64,000 nt of DNA from Angelakisella massiliensis (GTDB lineage: Bacteria; Bacillota; Clostridia; Oscillospirales; Ruminococcaceae): NCBI RefSeq assembly GCF_900104675.1, contig NZ_LT629945.1, positions 2,346,756 through 2,410,755 of the forward strand. The letters are read 5' to 3'. The first letter of the stretch is position 1; each line of letters starts with the position of its first letter. Shown here one piece after another: positions 42,538 through 51,323 of this stretch. A model generated the notes under the pieces. That model made no database searches, had not been told where the DNA came from, and saw nothing but the letters and a program-made list of their open reading frames with translations. The position numbers and the translations under genes were made by a program.

Positions 42538-43492
42538 AGAAAAAGGCGTTTCCTGCTCCGGCGGTCTGGCAGCTCTTTACCGCAAAGAATTGGCGGACCA
42601 TCTCAACAGCAAACGGTTTTTCATCATTTTCATGCTGCTGCTGGTGGTGACTACCGCCAGCCTGGGCGGCGCACTGTCCAATATCCGGGAAGCGGTGGAG
42701 GAAAGCAGCGACTTTATCTTCCTCAAGCTTTTCACCACCAGCGGCAGCGCCATCTATTCCTTTGCCACCTTTATGGCCTTTCTGGGGCCTCTGGCGGGGA
42801 TCACTCTGGGCTTTGACGCGGTGAGCAATGAACGCTCCCAGGGCACTCTCAATCGTCTGGCGGCACAGCCCATCTACCGCGATTCCATCATCAACGCCAA
42901 GTTTCTCGCCGGCTCCACGGTCATTTTCCTCACGGTGTTCATGCTGGGCTTCTATATCAGCGGTATGGGGCTGATGCTCATCGGTATCCCCCCTTCCGGA
43001 GAAGAGGTTCTGCGGATTTTCGCCTTTCTCCTCTTTACCTGGGTGTATATTTCCTTCTGGCTGGCTTTGTCCATCATCTTCTCAGTGGTGTGCAAGCACG
43101 CGGCCACAGCCGCCCTGGCCAGCATGTCCATTTGGCTCTTCCTCAGCCTGTTTATGAGCCTGGTGGCATCCGCTGTGGCCAACTCCATCTTCCCCACCAG
43201 CGGTATTGCCGGTTTCGCAAACATTTCCTCCAACTATTCAGCCACCCTGGCGCTCAACAGAATTTCTCCCTACTATCTGTTCAGCGAAGCGGCCACCACC
43301 ATCCTCAACCCCAACGTCCGTTCCATTGGTATGGTGACCATGTCCCAGCTCTCCGGCGCTATTGCCGGACCGCTTCCCTTCTCCCAGAGCCTGCTTCTGG
43401 TCTGGCCCCATCTGGTGCTGATGATCGCTTTGGTCATCGCTGGGTTCGCCATCGCCTACATCGCTTTTATGAAGCAGGAAATTCGGGCTTAA
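42470..43492 (+). CDS. ABC-2 type transporter permease
   Basis: A 340-residue permease with a cytoplasmic start (YRKELADHLNSKRFFIIFMLL is the usual entry into TM1) and about six helices. GFDAVSNERSQGTLNRLAAQPIYRDSIINAK is the hallmark ABC-2 loop. The start is uncertain: GTG 42470-42472 has AGGTGAG upstream and is used here, which gives a 68-base overlap with the ATPase gene. The conserved part begins well after the overlap, so a later start cannot be excluded, though none has a good ribosome site. Confidence 0.88.
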   Translation: MNIQQLKKSVPDFWNSFRKNGDEEKGVSCSGGLAALYRKELADHLNSKRFFIIFMLLLVVTTASLGGALSNIREAVEESSDFIFLKLFTTSGSAIYSFATFMAFLGPLAGITLGFDAVSNERSQGTLNRLAAQPIYRDSIINAKFLAGSTVIFLTVFMLGFYISGMGLMLIGIPPSGEEVLRIFAFLLFTWVYISFWLALSIIFSVVCKHAATAALASMSIWLFLSLFMSLVASAVANSIFPTSGIAGFANISSNYSATLALNRISPYYLFSEAATTILNPNVRSIGMVTMSQLSGAIAGPLPFSQSLLLVWPHLVLMIALVIAGFAIAYIAFMKQEIRA

Positions 43493-43500
43493 ATAATAAA

Positions 43501-43605
43501 AGCATACAGCAGTATGTTTTTATAAACTGTTCAGGGGTGTAGAGCCTGAACAGGATCGGTTTCAGCACAAGCAGCGGCGCAGTCTTACAGACTGCGCCGC
43601 TGCTT
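43501..43605. terminator. Three consecutive hairpins after the ABC operon
   Basis: Hairpin 1 (about 43501-43520): CATAC-AGCA-GTATG followed by TTTTT, a plausible operon terminator. Hairpin 2: CTGTTCAGG (43527-43535) with CCTGAACAG (43545-43553). Hairpin 3: a perfect 17-bp stem, 43569-43585 with 43589-43605, and a three-base loop. The third has no T-run. Confidence 0.55.
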
Positions 43606-43730
43606 ACTGTACATTAGAGCTAACTCACTGTTTTTAAAAAAGTTTACAAAATTAGTATACATTTATTGCGGCAGGTGGCTTATAATAATCTGGTCAAGCA
43701 TATTGGAAGAAACGGAGCGTAATACCAGTC

Positions 43731-44246
43731 ATGAAACTGATTTTAAGCGATCGCCCCCTTCAGCTGGACCTGAATGATCAGCAGGAAATACGGTTTATTG
43801 ATTTATCCACACTGAAGATTACCAACTGCGTCGGCTGTTTCGGCTGCTGGACCAAAACTCCCGGAAAATGTGTGATCCGGGACGATGCCCCCCATGTATA
43901 TCCCCTGATCGCCCAAAGCGATGCTGTTCTATATATCAGCCGCATTCGGTATGGAGGATACGACACTATCATGAAAACCATGCTGGAGAGAGCAATTCCC
44001 ATCCAGCAGGCCTTTATACGGATCGTGGATAGCGAAACCCACCATGTCCAGCGAAAGGTAGCCCCCAAGAATGCTGTTATCCTGGCCTATGGTGCTGACA
44101 GCAAGGAGGAGCAAAACCTTTTCCGCCAGTTGGTGGCCCGTAACGCCCGAAATATGAATTTTGAGCACTTTCAGGTTCATTTCTGCACCGAAGATTCCCT
44201 GGAAGCCGCCGTCCGGGAGGAGGTAAAAAAATGGAGCGGATCATGA
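43731..44246 (+). CDS. Flavodoxin-family protein lacking the N-terminal FMN loop
   Basis: A 171-residue protein of the NADPH-dependent FMN reductase/flavodoxin type with the redox-family motif NCVGCFGCWTKTPGKCVIRDD at 32-52. The middle segment DAVLYISRIRYGGYDTIMKTMLERAIP also fits. The usual N-terminal beta strand and phosphate loop (NGSPR) is missing; the protein begins directly at the second half of that unit. The ATG at 43731 sits about 50 bases after TATAAT (43681-43686); the ribosome site is weak (GGAGCG). It overlaps the next gene by 16 bases, which carries the missing NGSPR loop. Confidence 0.75.
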   Translation: MKLILSDRPLQLDLNDQQEIRFIDLSTLKITNCVGCFGCWTKTPGKCVIRDDAPHVYPLIAQSDAVLYISRIRYGGYDTIMKTMLERAIPIQQAFIRIVDSETHHVQRKVAPKNAVILAYGADSKEEQNLFRQLVARNARNMNFEHFQVHFCTEDSLEAAVREEVKKWSGS

Positions 44247-44836
44247 TTCTCAACGGCAGTCCCCGGGCATCGAAATCCAATTCCAGGCGATATGGCGCTA
44301 TGGTCTCAGCCTGCTGCAAAGGAAAGGCGGAATATTTTGCCATCACCAGACAAAATCATCGGCAACTAGCAGAACAGATGGAGCGCTTTTCTCATGTGGT
44401 ACTGGTGTTTCCCCTTTACGCCGATGGTATTCCGGTGACGCTGCTGAATTTTTTCAAAACCCTGGAGGAGTATCCTCCTGAAAATAAACCTGTTATCTCG
44501 GTACTGATCAACTGTGGATTTCTGGAGTATCAGCAGAATGATATTGCGGTGGAAATGGTGCGCTTTTTCTGCAGGGAAAATCACTATCCCTTCGGATCGG
44601 TTTTAAAAATTGGCAGCGGAGAGGCAATTCTGGATACCCCTTTTCGTTTTCTGGTTTCCGGAAGCATCAGAAAATTCTCCCGTTCCATTATGGCGCAGAA
44701 ATACCGCACCTTTCATGTCTCGATGCCGCTGACCAAAAAGCTGTTCGTCAAAGCCTCCACTAGCTATTGGACGGAATATGGCCGCAAAAACGGCATCACT
44801 GTAGAGCAGATGCAGACCATGGAGATTGAAGGCTGA
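44231..44836 (+). CDS. Flavodoxin-fold NAD(P)H oxidoreductase-like protein with NGSPR loop
   Basis: A 201-residue protein starting with the FMN phosphate loop MILNGSPRASKSNSRRYG, then VVLVFPLYADGIPVTLLNFFKTLEEY, the usual third-strand segment of the flavodoxin fold. It lacks the CxGCxxC cluster found in the preceding gene. The last ~60 residues are basic and of unknown role. It overlaps the previous gene by 16 bases and has GAGGAGG just before the ATG. The pair may form a heteromeric flavoprotein, or this may be an independent quinone reductase-like enzyme. Confidence 0.75.
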   Translation: MERIMILNGSPRASKSNSRRYGAMVSACCKGKAEYFAITRQNHRQLAEQMERFSHVVLVFPLYADGIPVTLLNFFKTLEEYPPENKPVISVLINCGFLEYQQNDIAVEMVRFFCRENHYPFGSVLKIGSGEAILDTPFRFLVSGSIRKFSRSIMAQKYRTFHVSMPLTKKLFVKASTSYWTEYGRKNGITVEQMQTMEIEG

Positions 44837-45013
44837 AAACAGCTTTCCATTTCCAATCAGCTTGCTGCCACACATTTTTGAGGATGGTACCCCGTATTTC
44901 ATCATGCCTCAGAGTAGATGTCATCACACACAATGCAGCACCTTTTCTTTCAATATTACCGTCACAGATTTCAGCATATTTATCTTTTGCTGCGCAGCTG
45001 AAACGGATGCAGA

Positions 45014-45056
45014 AAAAAACTGCCTGTCCCGCTTTTATACGGAACAGGCAGTTTTT
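45014..45056. terminator. Bidirectional terminator between flavodoxin genes and secG
   Basis: AAAAACTGCCTGT (about 45015-45027) pairs with ACAGGCAGTTTTT (45044-45056), with an added CCG/CGG pairing near the loop; T-runs on both strands. Confidence 0.85.
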
Positions 45057-45089
45057 GGTTTCATCAATCTGATTGGATGCTCACAGCGA

Positions 45090-45335
45090 TTAAGCCATGA
45101 ACTTGGCGGAAGCATAGACGATAAAAGTCACAGCAAAAAAGATAATGACCAATACCTTGGTTACTCTGTTGAGGGTTGCGTTCATAGAACGGTCATTATT
45201 GGTGCTGAGGAAGGAATTGCCACCGCCCAAAGCGCTCAGCCCGTCGCTCTTGGGATCCTGAAACATCACGATCACAACAATAAGGGCGCTGACAATAATC
45301 ATTACGAATGCGCCGATCATTTCGATTGGGTTCAC
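45090..45335 (-). CDS. secG: Preprotein translocase subunit SecG
   Basis: SecG, 81 residues, is the small membrane subunit of the SecYEG channel: two hydrophobic helices (IGAFVMIIVSALIVVIVMFQ and VLVIIFFAVTFIVYASA) joined by the conserved loop SDGLSALGGGNSF. The start is GTG at 45333-45335, with GGAGGTGTTA ahead. It is monocistronic here; the commonly adjacent rnr and smpB genes are not present. Confidence 0.93.
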   Translation of the reverse strand: MNPIEMIGAFVMIIVSALIVVIVMFQDPKSDGLSALGGGNSFLSTNNDRSMNATLNRVTKVLVIIFFAVTFIVYASAKFMA

Positions 45336-45372
45336 ACTAACACCTCCAGCCTGGACAAAATAGCACTATAAG

Positions 45373-45401
45373 AGTATATCACATCAATACTGGGTTTTCA
45401 A
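45373..45401 (-). promoter_or_regulatory. Promoter of secG
   Basis: Minus-strand TTGAAA (45396-45401), 17-base spacer, TATACT (45373-45378), about 40 bases before the secG start. Confidence 0.75.
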
Positions 45402-45519
45402 GTATCAATGAACAAAATTTATCGCAGCAGGAATATTTTTCTTGGGATATGCTGAAAGGTATGACACACAATAAGCTCAGGTTCTCCTCCTTCGGGCGTT
45501 TGCAGGGAGAAGAGCCAAC

Positions 45520-45556
45520 AGCCCGCGGGGATCTCATCATGGGAAAACCGCGGGCT
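45520..45556 (-). terminator. Hairpin at the end of the topoisomerase-cinA operon
   Basis: AGCCCGCGG (45520-45528) pairs with CCGCGGGCT (45548-45556), 20 bases past the parC-like stop; the following T-content is low (GTTGGCTCTTCTC), so efficiency is doubtful. Confidence 0.5.
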
Positions 45557-45575
45557 CTGCCGCGTTTACAGAGGA

Positions 45576-47810
45576 TCACAGGGTCATCTGCTCTCCCCCG
45601 TTGGTGCTGCGGACAATGGCGCCGGTGGCAGGGAGATTCTTGGTTCTCAGGCGGTGGGGATTGTCCACCATTCCCTCCTCATAGGAAGAAACCTTGATCA
45701 CCCGCACACCTGTTTTCATGGTCATCACCTGCACACCCTGGGTATCTCTGGTGGATTTAGCCGCCAGCATAGCGGTGCTGACAATAAGCATCCGGGAAGC
45801 GGAGGTGGCAAAGAGATATTCCTTGTCCTCCACGCAGCTTTCCAGGTACACCAGGGGGGATTTGACGCTGTAGGCGCCCAGCAGCTTTTTCCTCTTGGTC
45901 TTGGTCTCATAGGAAGAAAGATCGATCTTGGCCGCCTTTCCGTTTTCAAAGACGAAGAACATAAAGCCCTTATAATCAGAGGTCACCGCCATATAAATGG
46001 CAGATTCCCCAGGGTCCATCCCAAGCTTGGAGGGGATATAATCCCCCAGGACGCTGGCCTTGGTGTCGGCAAATTCGCTTGCTCTGGACTTGTAAACCTG
46101 ACCCTTGTCGGTAAAGAACAGCAGATTGACGCTGTTCTGGCTGTCCAGCTCCTGAACGATCCGGTCCCCTTCCTTCAGTTTATGCTCACTGGACATCCGC
46201 CAGGACTGGGGGGTGATCTTCTTGAAATAGCCCTCAGCGGTGAAGAACAGCTTCACAGGATAATCCGGCAGCTCCTCCTCTTCCGGCTCCTCCGGGGCGT
46301 CCTCCTGATACAGCAGCTGGCTGCGCCGGGGCTCCCCATAGGTGCGGATGATCTCTTTCAGCTGGCTGATGATGACAGCGTCCAGCTTTTTGGGGGTGCG
46401 CAGGATCTCCTCCATCTCCTGGATATCCTTTAAGAGCTGTTCGATCTCCTGGGTGCGTTTGAGGATATATTCCCGGTTCAGATGCCGCAGACGGATCTCC
46501 GCCACAAACTCCGCCTGGACCTGATCGATGCCGAAGCCAATCATCAGGTTGGGCACCACTTCCCGCTCCTCCTCAGTCTCCCGGACGATGGCTACCGCCT
46601 TGTCGATGTCCAGCAGGATCTTCTGGAGGCCTTTGAGAAGATGGAGCTTTTCCTCCTTCTTGTGGAGGTCAAAAGTGATGCCACGGCGGACACATTCCCG
46701 CCGGAAAGCGGTCCATTCCTCCAGCAGCTCCCCTACTCCCATCACCTTGGGAGAACCGCCGATGAGGACGTTGAAGTTGCAGGAGAAGGTGTCCTCCAAC
46801 GGTGTGGTGCGGAACAGCTTCTGCATCAGCTTGTCCGGGTCCACGCCCCGCTTCAGGTCCATAGTCAGCTTGAGACCGGACAGATCCGTTTCATCCCGGA
46901 TATCGGAAATTTCCCGGATCTTTCCCTGCTTGACCAGGTCCACAATCTTGTCCATAATGGCTTCCACCGTGGTGGTGGGAGGAATTTCAGTGACGTCGAT
47001 ACAGTTGTTCTGCTTGTCGTAGGCGTATTTGCTCCGCACCCGTACCGAGCCCCTGCCGGTGCGGTAGATTTTTTCCAGCTCGTCCTCATCGTACAGGATA
47101 AAGGCGCCGCCGGAAAAATCCGGTGCTTTCAGGGTGTCGATGAGGCGGCAGTTGGGGTTTTTGATCCAGGCAATGGCGGTCTCGCACACCTCCAACAGGT
47201 TGAAGGAGCAGATATTGCTGGCCATGCCCACGGCGATACCGGTGTTGGCGTTGACCAGGATGGAGGGAAAAGTGACCGGCAGCAGCACCGGCTCCTCCAT
47301 GGTGTTGTCATAGTTATCGGTAAAGTCCACGGTATCCTTGTCAATATCCGCGAACAGCTGGGAGCAGATCTTTTCCAGCTTTACCTCAGTGTACCGGGAA
47401 GCAGCGTAAGCCATATCCCGGGAATAGGCTCGGCCGAAGTTGCCCTTACTCTCCACATAGGGTACCAGCAGCGCCCCATAACCACGGGAAAGGCGAACCA
47501 TGGTTTCATAAATGGCAGCGTCGCCGTGGGGGTTCAGGCGCATGGTCTGGCCCACCACATTGGCGGACTTGATCTTGCCTCCGGTTAAAAGCCCCATCTT
47601 GTACATGGTATACAGGATCTTCCGGTGGGCAGGCTTGAAGCCGTCGATCTCCGGAATGGCCCGGGAGACGATGACGCTCATGGCGTAGGGCATATAATTC
47701 TGCCGGAGGGTATCGGTGATGGGCTGAGGCACCACCAGTCCGGCGTTTTCAATATGTCCGGTGAGGGTGCCATGACGCTGGGTTTCCGGTTCCTTTTTCT
47801 TTTTAGCCAA
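45576..47810 (-). CDS. parC: Type II topoisomerase subunit A, ParC/GyrA-like (divergent)
   Basis: A 744-residue DNA-cleaving subunit. The N-terminal winged-helix core carries SVIVSRAIPEIDGFKPAHRKI and the active-site tyrosine near 140 in AAS-R-Y-TEVKL. The breakage-reunion domain and coiled-coil gate follow (HLNREYILKRTQEIEQLLKDI). The C-terminal part has beta-pinwheel-like segments but no GyrA box (QRRGGKG), and the protein is ~80-100 residues shorter than GyrA, so topoisomerase IV-like decatenation is more likely than gyrase activity. It overlaps the cinA start region by eight bases. It pairs with the B subunit at 49140. Confidence 0.88.
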   Translation of the reverse strand: MAKKKKEPETQRHGTLTGHIENAGLVVPQPITDTLRQNYMPYAMSVIVSRAIPEIDGFKPAHRKILYTMYKMGLLTGGKIKSANVVGQTMRLNPHGDAAIYETMVRLSRGYGALLVPYVESKGNFGRAYSRDMAYAASRYTEVKLEKICSQLFADIDKDTVDFTDNYDNTMEEPVLLPVTFPSILVNANTGIAVGMASNICSFNLLEVCETAIAWIKNPNCRLIDTLKAPDFSGGAFILYDEDELEKIYRTGRGSVRVRSKYAYDKQNNCIDVTEIPPTTTVEAIMDKIVDLVKQGKIREISDIRDETDLSGLKLTMDLKRGVDPDKLMQKLFRTTPLEDTFSCNFNVLIGGSPKVMGVGELLEEWTAFRRECVRRGITFDLHKKEEKLHLLKGLQKILLDIDKAVAIVRETEEEREVVPNLMIGFGIDQVQAEFVAEIRLRHLNREYILKRTQEIEQLLKDIQEMEEILRTPKKLDAVIISQLKEIIRTYGEPRRSQLLYQEDAPEEPEEEELPDYPVKLFFTAEGYFKKITPQSWRMSSEHKLKEGDRIVQELDSQNSVNLLFFTDKGQVYKSRASEFADTKASVLGDYIPSKLGMDPGESAIYMAVTSDYKGFMFFVFENGKAAKIDLSSYETKTKRKKLLGAYSVKSPLVYLESCVEDKEYLFATSASRMLIVSTAMLAAKSTRDTQGVQVMTMKTGVRVIKVSSYEEGMVDNPHRLRTKNLPATGAIVRSTNGGEQMTL

Positions 47811-49104
47811 TGGCCTGCGCCTCCTGTTCCTTTGATATTTCTGATGCTCCGGGATACTTCTGGGCCGTTCTCAGCAGCAGATGAAGTGCATGGGAAGAAG
47901 CCAGATACCGAATCAGCTCCCGGGCGTCTCCATCCCTGCGGTTGAGGTTCAGCTCCAGCACTTCCTTGTGCCAGGAGCTGTCCACCGCCACATAAACAAG
48001 GCCCACCGGTTTGCCTTCCGATGGCTCCGGTCCGGCGTTGCCGGTCACTGCCACCGCCAGGTCCGCCCCGGAAAAACGCCGCGCACCAGCTGCCATCTCC
48101 CCGGCGGTTTCCGGAGAGACAGCGGAATAGGTGTTCAGAGTCTCCCGAGAGACCCCCAGCATCTTTTCCTTCATTTCATTTGAATAGGTGACCATTCCGC
48201 ACTGGAAAACCTGGGAAGCGCCGCTGACTTCTGTGATCCGCTTGGCTACCAACCCGCCGGTGCAGCTTTCAGCGGTGGCAGCGGTAAGGCCCTTGTCCCT
48301 GAGGAGATGGACCAGAGCGCTTTGCAGCTCCCCATCGGTCTCACTGTAAAGATACTGCCCCGCCTCTTCCTTGATCCGGTCCACCACCGGCTCCAGCAGC
48401 GACGCTGGGTCCTCTCCATCCCGCACCTGGGCAGTGACCCGCAGCATCACCTCACCAGTTTTGGCGTAGGGGGCGATGGTGGGATTGACAGCCTCCACCA
48501 TCATATCGTGGAGCCGCTGCTCCAAAGCTGATTCCCCGATGCCGAAGAAATGAAGGTTCCGGGAAACCAGATGGGTATCGCTGTCCTTGCGGATATAGGG
48601 CAAAGCCTGCTCCAGCAGCATGGGCTTCATCTCTCTGGGGGGCCCGGGGAGCATAATGGCCATCTTGCCGTTTCCTTCCAGAGCACAGCCGGGAGCGGTG
48701 CCGCAGCGGTTCTCAAAAACGGTGCAGCCTTCCGGCATCATGGCCTGCTTGCGGTTGTTCTGGGTGAAGCTGCATTGGAGGCGGCTGAAATAGGCTTCGA
48801 TCCGCCGCCAGCTCTCCTCATGGAACACCAGCTTCCGTCCGAAATACTGGGCGATGATCTCCTTGGTCAGATCATCATAGGTGGGCCCCAGGCCACCGGT
48901 GGTGATGACCAGATCAGACCGGGAAAAAGCCAGATGCAAGGCCTCTGTCAGCCTTCCAGGGTTATCCCCCACCACCGTTTGATGATATACATTGATGCCC
49001 AGCGCCGCCAGCTCCTTGGCAATCACGGCAGCATTGGTGTTAACCACATCCCCCATGAGCAGCTCGGTGCCCACGCAGAGGATCTCCGCAGAAGTGATGT
49101 GCAT
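47803..49104 (-). CDS. cinA: CinA family protein (competence/damage-inducible)
   Basis: A 433-residue CinA with the N-terminal MoaB/MogA-like COG1058 domain (ILCVGTELLMGDVVNTNAAVIA; TTGGLGPTYDDLTKEIIA; MLPGPPREM) and the C-terminal nicotinamide-mononucleotide deamidase-like domain (TAATAESCTGGLVAKRITEVSGAS; GVSRETLNTYSAVSPETAGEMA; AVTGNAGPEPSEGKPVG). CinA is linked to pyridine nucleotide salvage and, in some bacteria, to competence with recA. Here it lies between the two topoisomerase subunit genes, 35 bases after the B subunit and overlapping the A subunit by eight bases. The normal partner recA is not adjacent. Confidence 0.95.
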   Translation of the reverse strand: MHITSAEILCVGTELLMGDVVNTNAAVIAKELAALGINVYHQTVVGDNPGRLTEALHLAFSRSDLVITTGGLGPTYDDLTKEIIAQYFGRKLVFHEESWRRIEAYFSRLQCSFTQNNRKQAMMPEGCTVFENRCGTAPGCALEGNGKMAIMLPGPPREMKPMLLEQALPYIRKDSDTHLVSRNLHFFGIGESALEQRLHDMMVEAVNPTIAPYAKTGEVMLRVTAQVRDGEDPASLLEPVVDRIKEEAGQYLYSETDGELQSALVHLLRDKGLTAATAESCTGGLVAKRITEVSGASQVFQCGMVTYSNEMKEKMLGVSRETLNTYSAVSPETAGEMAAGARRFSGADLAVAVTGNAGPEPSEGKPVGLVYVAVDSSWHKEVLELNLNRRDGDARELIRYLASSHALHLLLRTAQKYPGASEISKEQEAQAIG

Positions 49105-49139
49105 GCCTTCATTCTTCCTTTCTGTCAGCGGTGCGGGGT

Positions 49140-51131
49140 TCAGGAGATATCCGCCAGTTCCAGATACAGCCCGCCGTTTTCCGCGATATATTCCTTTCGT
49201 CCCGCCAGATTGTCCCCCAGCAGCAGCTCGAACATCTCCGCTGTCTCGGCTGCGGCGTCGGGAGTGACCCGGATCAGTCTCCGGGTTTCAGGATTCATGG
49301 TGGTCAGCCACATCATTTCCGGCTCGTTTTCGCCCAATCCCTTGGAGCGCTGGAGGGTATACTTGGTATTGCCCAGTCTGGCGCAGATGGCGTTTTTCTC
49401 CTGCTGGTCGTAGGCAAAATAGGTCTCATCCTTGGTGTTGATCTCATAAAGGGGGGACTCCGCGATATAGACGTACCCCTCCTCAATAAGGGTTGGGGTC
49501 AGGCGGTAAAGCATGGTGAGAATCAGGGTGCGGATCTGGAAGCCGTCCACGTCGGCATCGGTGCAGATGACGATTTTGTTCCACCGCAAGCCCTCCAGAT
49601 CAAAGGAATTCAGTTCCTTGTTGGACCGGGAGGAAACCTCCACCCCGCAGCCCAGCACCTTGAGAACGTCCACAATGATATCGCTTTTGAAGATGCGGTC
49701 ATAGTCCGCCTTGAGACAGTTGAGGATTTTGCCCCGCACCGGCATGATGGCCTGGAACTCGGAATCCCGGCCCAGCTTGCAGGAACCCAGAGCCGAATCA
49801 CCCTCCACAATGTACAGCTCCCTGCGGCTGACGTCCTTGCTGCGGCAGTCCACAAACTTCTGCACCCGGTTGGACATATCCAAAGTACCGGCCAGCTTCT
49901 TTTTCAGATTCAGGCGGGTCTTTTCAGCATTTTCCCGGCTGCGCTTGTTGATGAGCACCTGTTCCCCGATCCGGGCGGCATCGTCTGGATTTTCAATGAA
50001 ATAAACCTCCAGCTGATGCTTGAGGAAGTCCGCCATGCACTCGTAAATGAACTTGTTGGTGATGGCCTTTTTGGTCTGGTTTTCATAGGAGGTCTGGGTG
50101 GAAAAGCTGGAGGAAATGAGCACCAGGCAGTCCTCCACATCCTGGTAGGTGATCTTGGATTCATTTTTCTGATAGCGGTTGCCCTGTTTGAGGTAGGCGT
50201 CGATCTGGGAAACCATGGCCACCTTCACCGCCCGCTCCGGGCTGCCGCCGTACTCCAGAAAGCTGGAATTGTGGTAATATTCCGTCAGGTGCATTTTATT
50301 GGAAAAACACAGGGCCACATTGAGGCGCACCCGGTAATCCGGCTTGTCCTCCCGGTCCCGGCCTTCCCGCTCACCGCTCCAGAACTGCACCGGCGTCAGC
50401 TGCTGGTCTTTGCTCAGCTCCTCGCAATAGTCCCGGATGCCGTTTTCATAGAGGAAAACCGTCTCCTGGAATTTGCCGTCCGGCTGCTGGCTGCGCAGCA
50501 AAAATTCCACGCCGCTGTTGACCACCGCCTGGCGCTTGATCACATCCAGAAAATAGCTTTCGGGAATGTCGATATCAGTAAAAACCTCCAGATCGGGACG
50601 CCAGCGGATGCGGGTGCCGGTTTGTTTGAGGCGGGTGGCTTCCTTTTTGAGGCCACCAATATTCTCGCCCTTCTCAAAGTGGAGATTATACTTAAAGCCG
50701 TCCCGATAAACCTCCACATCCATATATTCAGAGGAATACTGGGTAGCGCAGGAGCCCAGGCCATTGAGGCCCAGGGAAAACTCATAGCTTCCATCCCCCT
50801 GGCTGTCATATTTACCGCCGGCGTACAGTTCACAGAACACCAGCTCCCAGTTATACCGCTGTTCCTTGGGGTTATAATCCACGGGACAGCCCCGGCCAAA
50901 GTCCTGCACCTCCACCGAATGGTCCTTGAACCGGGTGACGATGATCTTTCGTCCATAGCCCTGGCGAGCCTCGTCGATGGCGTTGGAAAGGATCTCAAAC
51001 ACCGAATGCTGGCAGCCCTCCAGACCGTCGGAACCAAAAATAACGCCGGGCCGTTTCCGCACCCGGTCCGCCCCTTTCAGGGAGGAAATGCTCTCGTTAT
51101 CGTATACGTTTTTCTTTCCTTTTGCCGCCAC
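49140..51131 (-). CDS. parE: Type II topoisomerase subunit B, ParE/GyrB-like (divergent)
   Basis: A 663-residue ATPase/TOPRIM subunit. GHKL motifs are present but altered: FEILSNAIDEA (N box), VEVQDFGRGCPVDYNP (usual DNGRGIPV reads DFGRGCPV) and FSLGLNGLGSCATQYSSE (usual GLHGVGAS). TOPRIM motifs are VEGDSALGSCKLGRDSEFQAI and CTDADVDGFQIRTL; the KGLGENEPEMMW..TTMNPETR end is typical. It is divergent from the main GyrB family, as for a second clostridial type II topoisomerase. It is the first gene of B-cinA-A. The plus strand carries a long chance frame antisense to it. Confidence 0.88.
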   Translation of the reverse strand: MAAKGKKNVYDNESISSLKGADRVRKRPGVIFGSDGLEGCQHSVFEILSNAIDEARQGYGRKIIVTRFKDHSVEVQDFGRGCPVDYNPKEQRYNWELVFCELYAGGKYDSQGDGSYEFSLGLNGLGSCATQYSSEYMDVEVYRDGFKYNLHFEKGENIGGLKKEATRLKQTGTRIRWRPDLEVFTDIDIPESYFLDVIKRQAVVNSGVEFLLRSQQPDGKFQETVFLYENGIRDYCEELSKDQQLTPVQFWSGEREGRDREDKPDYRVRLNVALCFSNKMHLTEYYHNSSFLEYGGSPERAVKVAMVSQIDAYLKQGNRYQKNESKITYQDVEDCLVLISSSFSTQTSYENQTKKAITNKFIYECMADFLKHQLEVYFIENPDDAARIGEQVLINKRSRENAEKTRLNLKKKLAGTLDMSNRVQKFVDCRSKDVSRRELYIVEGDSALGSCKLGRDSEFQAIMPVRGKILNCLKADYDRIFKSDIIVDVLKVLGCGVEVSSRSNKELNSFDLEGLRWNKIVICTDADVDGFQIRTLILTMLYRLTPTLIEEGYVYIAESPLYEINTKDETYFAYDQQEKNAICARLGNTKYTLQRSKGLGENEPEMMWLTTMNPETRRLIRVTPDAAAETAEMFELLLGDNLAGRKEYIAENGGLYLELADIS

Positions 51132-51323
51132 TATTTCTCCTCCGTCCTGGTTGATTCTGCCTTCAAAGCCCTGAAACTAAAAAGACAACTCATTTTATTA
51201 TGAAGGTTGCCGCCGTTTTTGTCAAGGCTGAGACAATGGGGGCTTCCCGGCCTTTTTGCAAAAGAAGCCGAAAATTCATCACTGTTTTTTGAAAAAACGG
51301 GAAAGCTGCCGCATTAGGGGTCT

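Noticed and set aside
43731-44836. A single flavodoxin gene split by frameshift
   Set aside because: Both frames are full-length with own starts, the 16-base overlap and different domain ends do not assemble into one collinear flavodoxin.
49131-51203. 690-codon open frame on the plus strand
   Set aside because: Antisense to the topoisomerase B subunit; no recognisable motif and no start signal.
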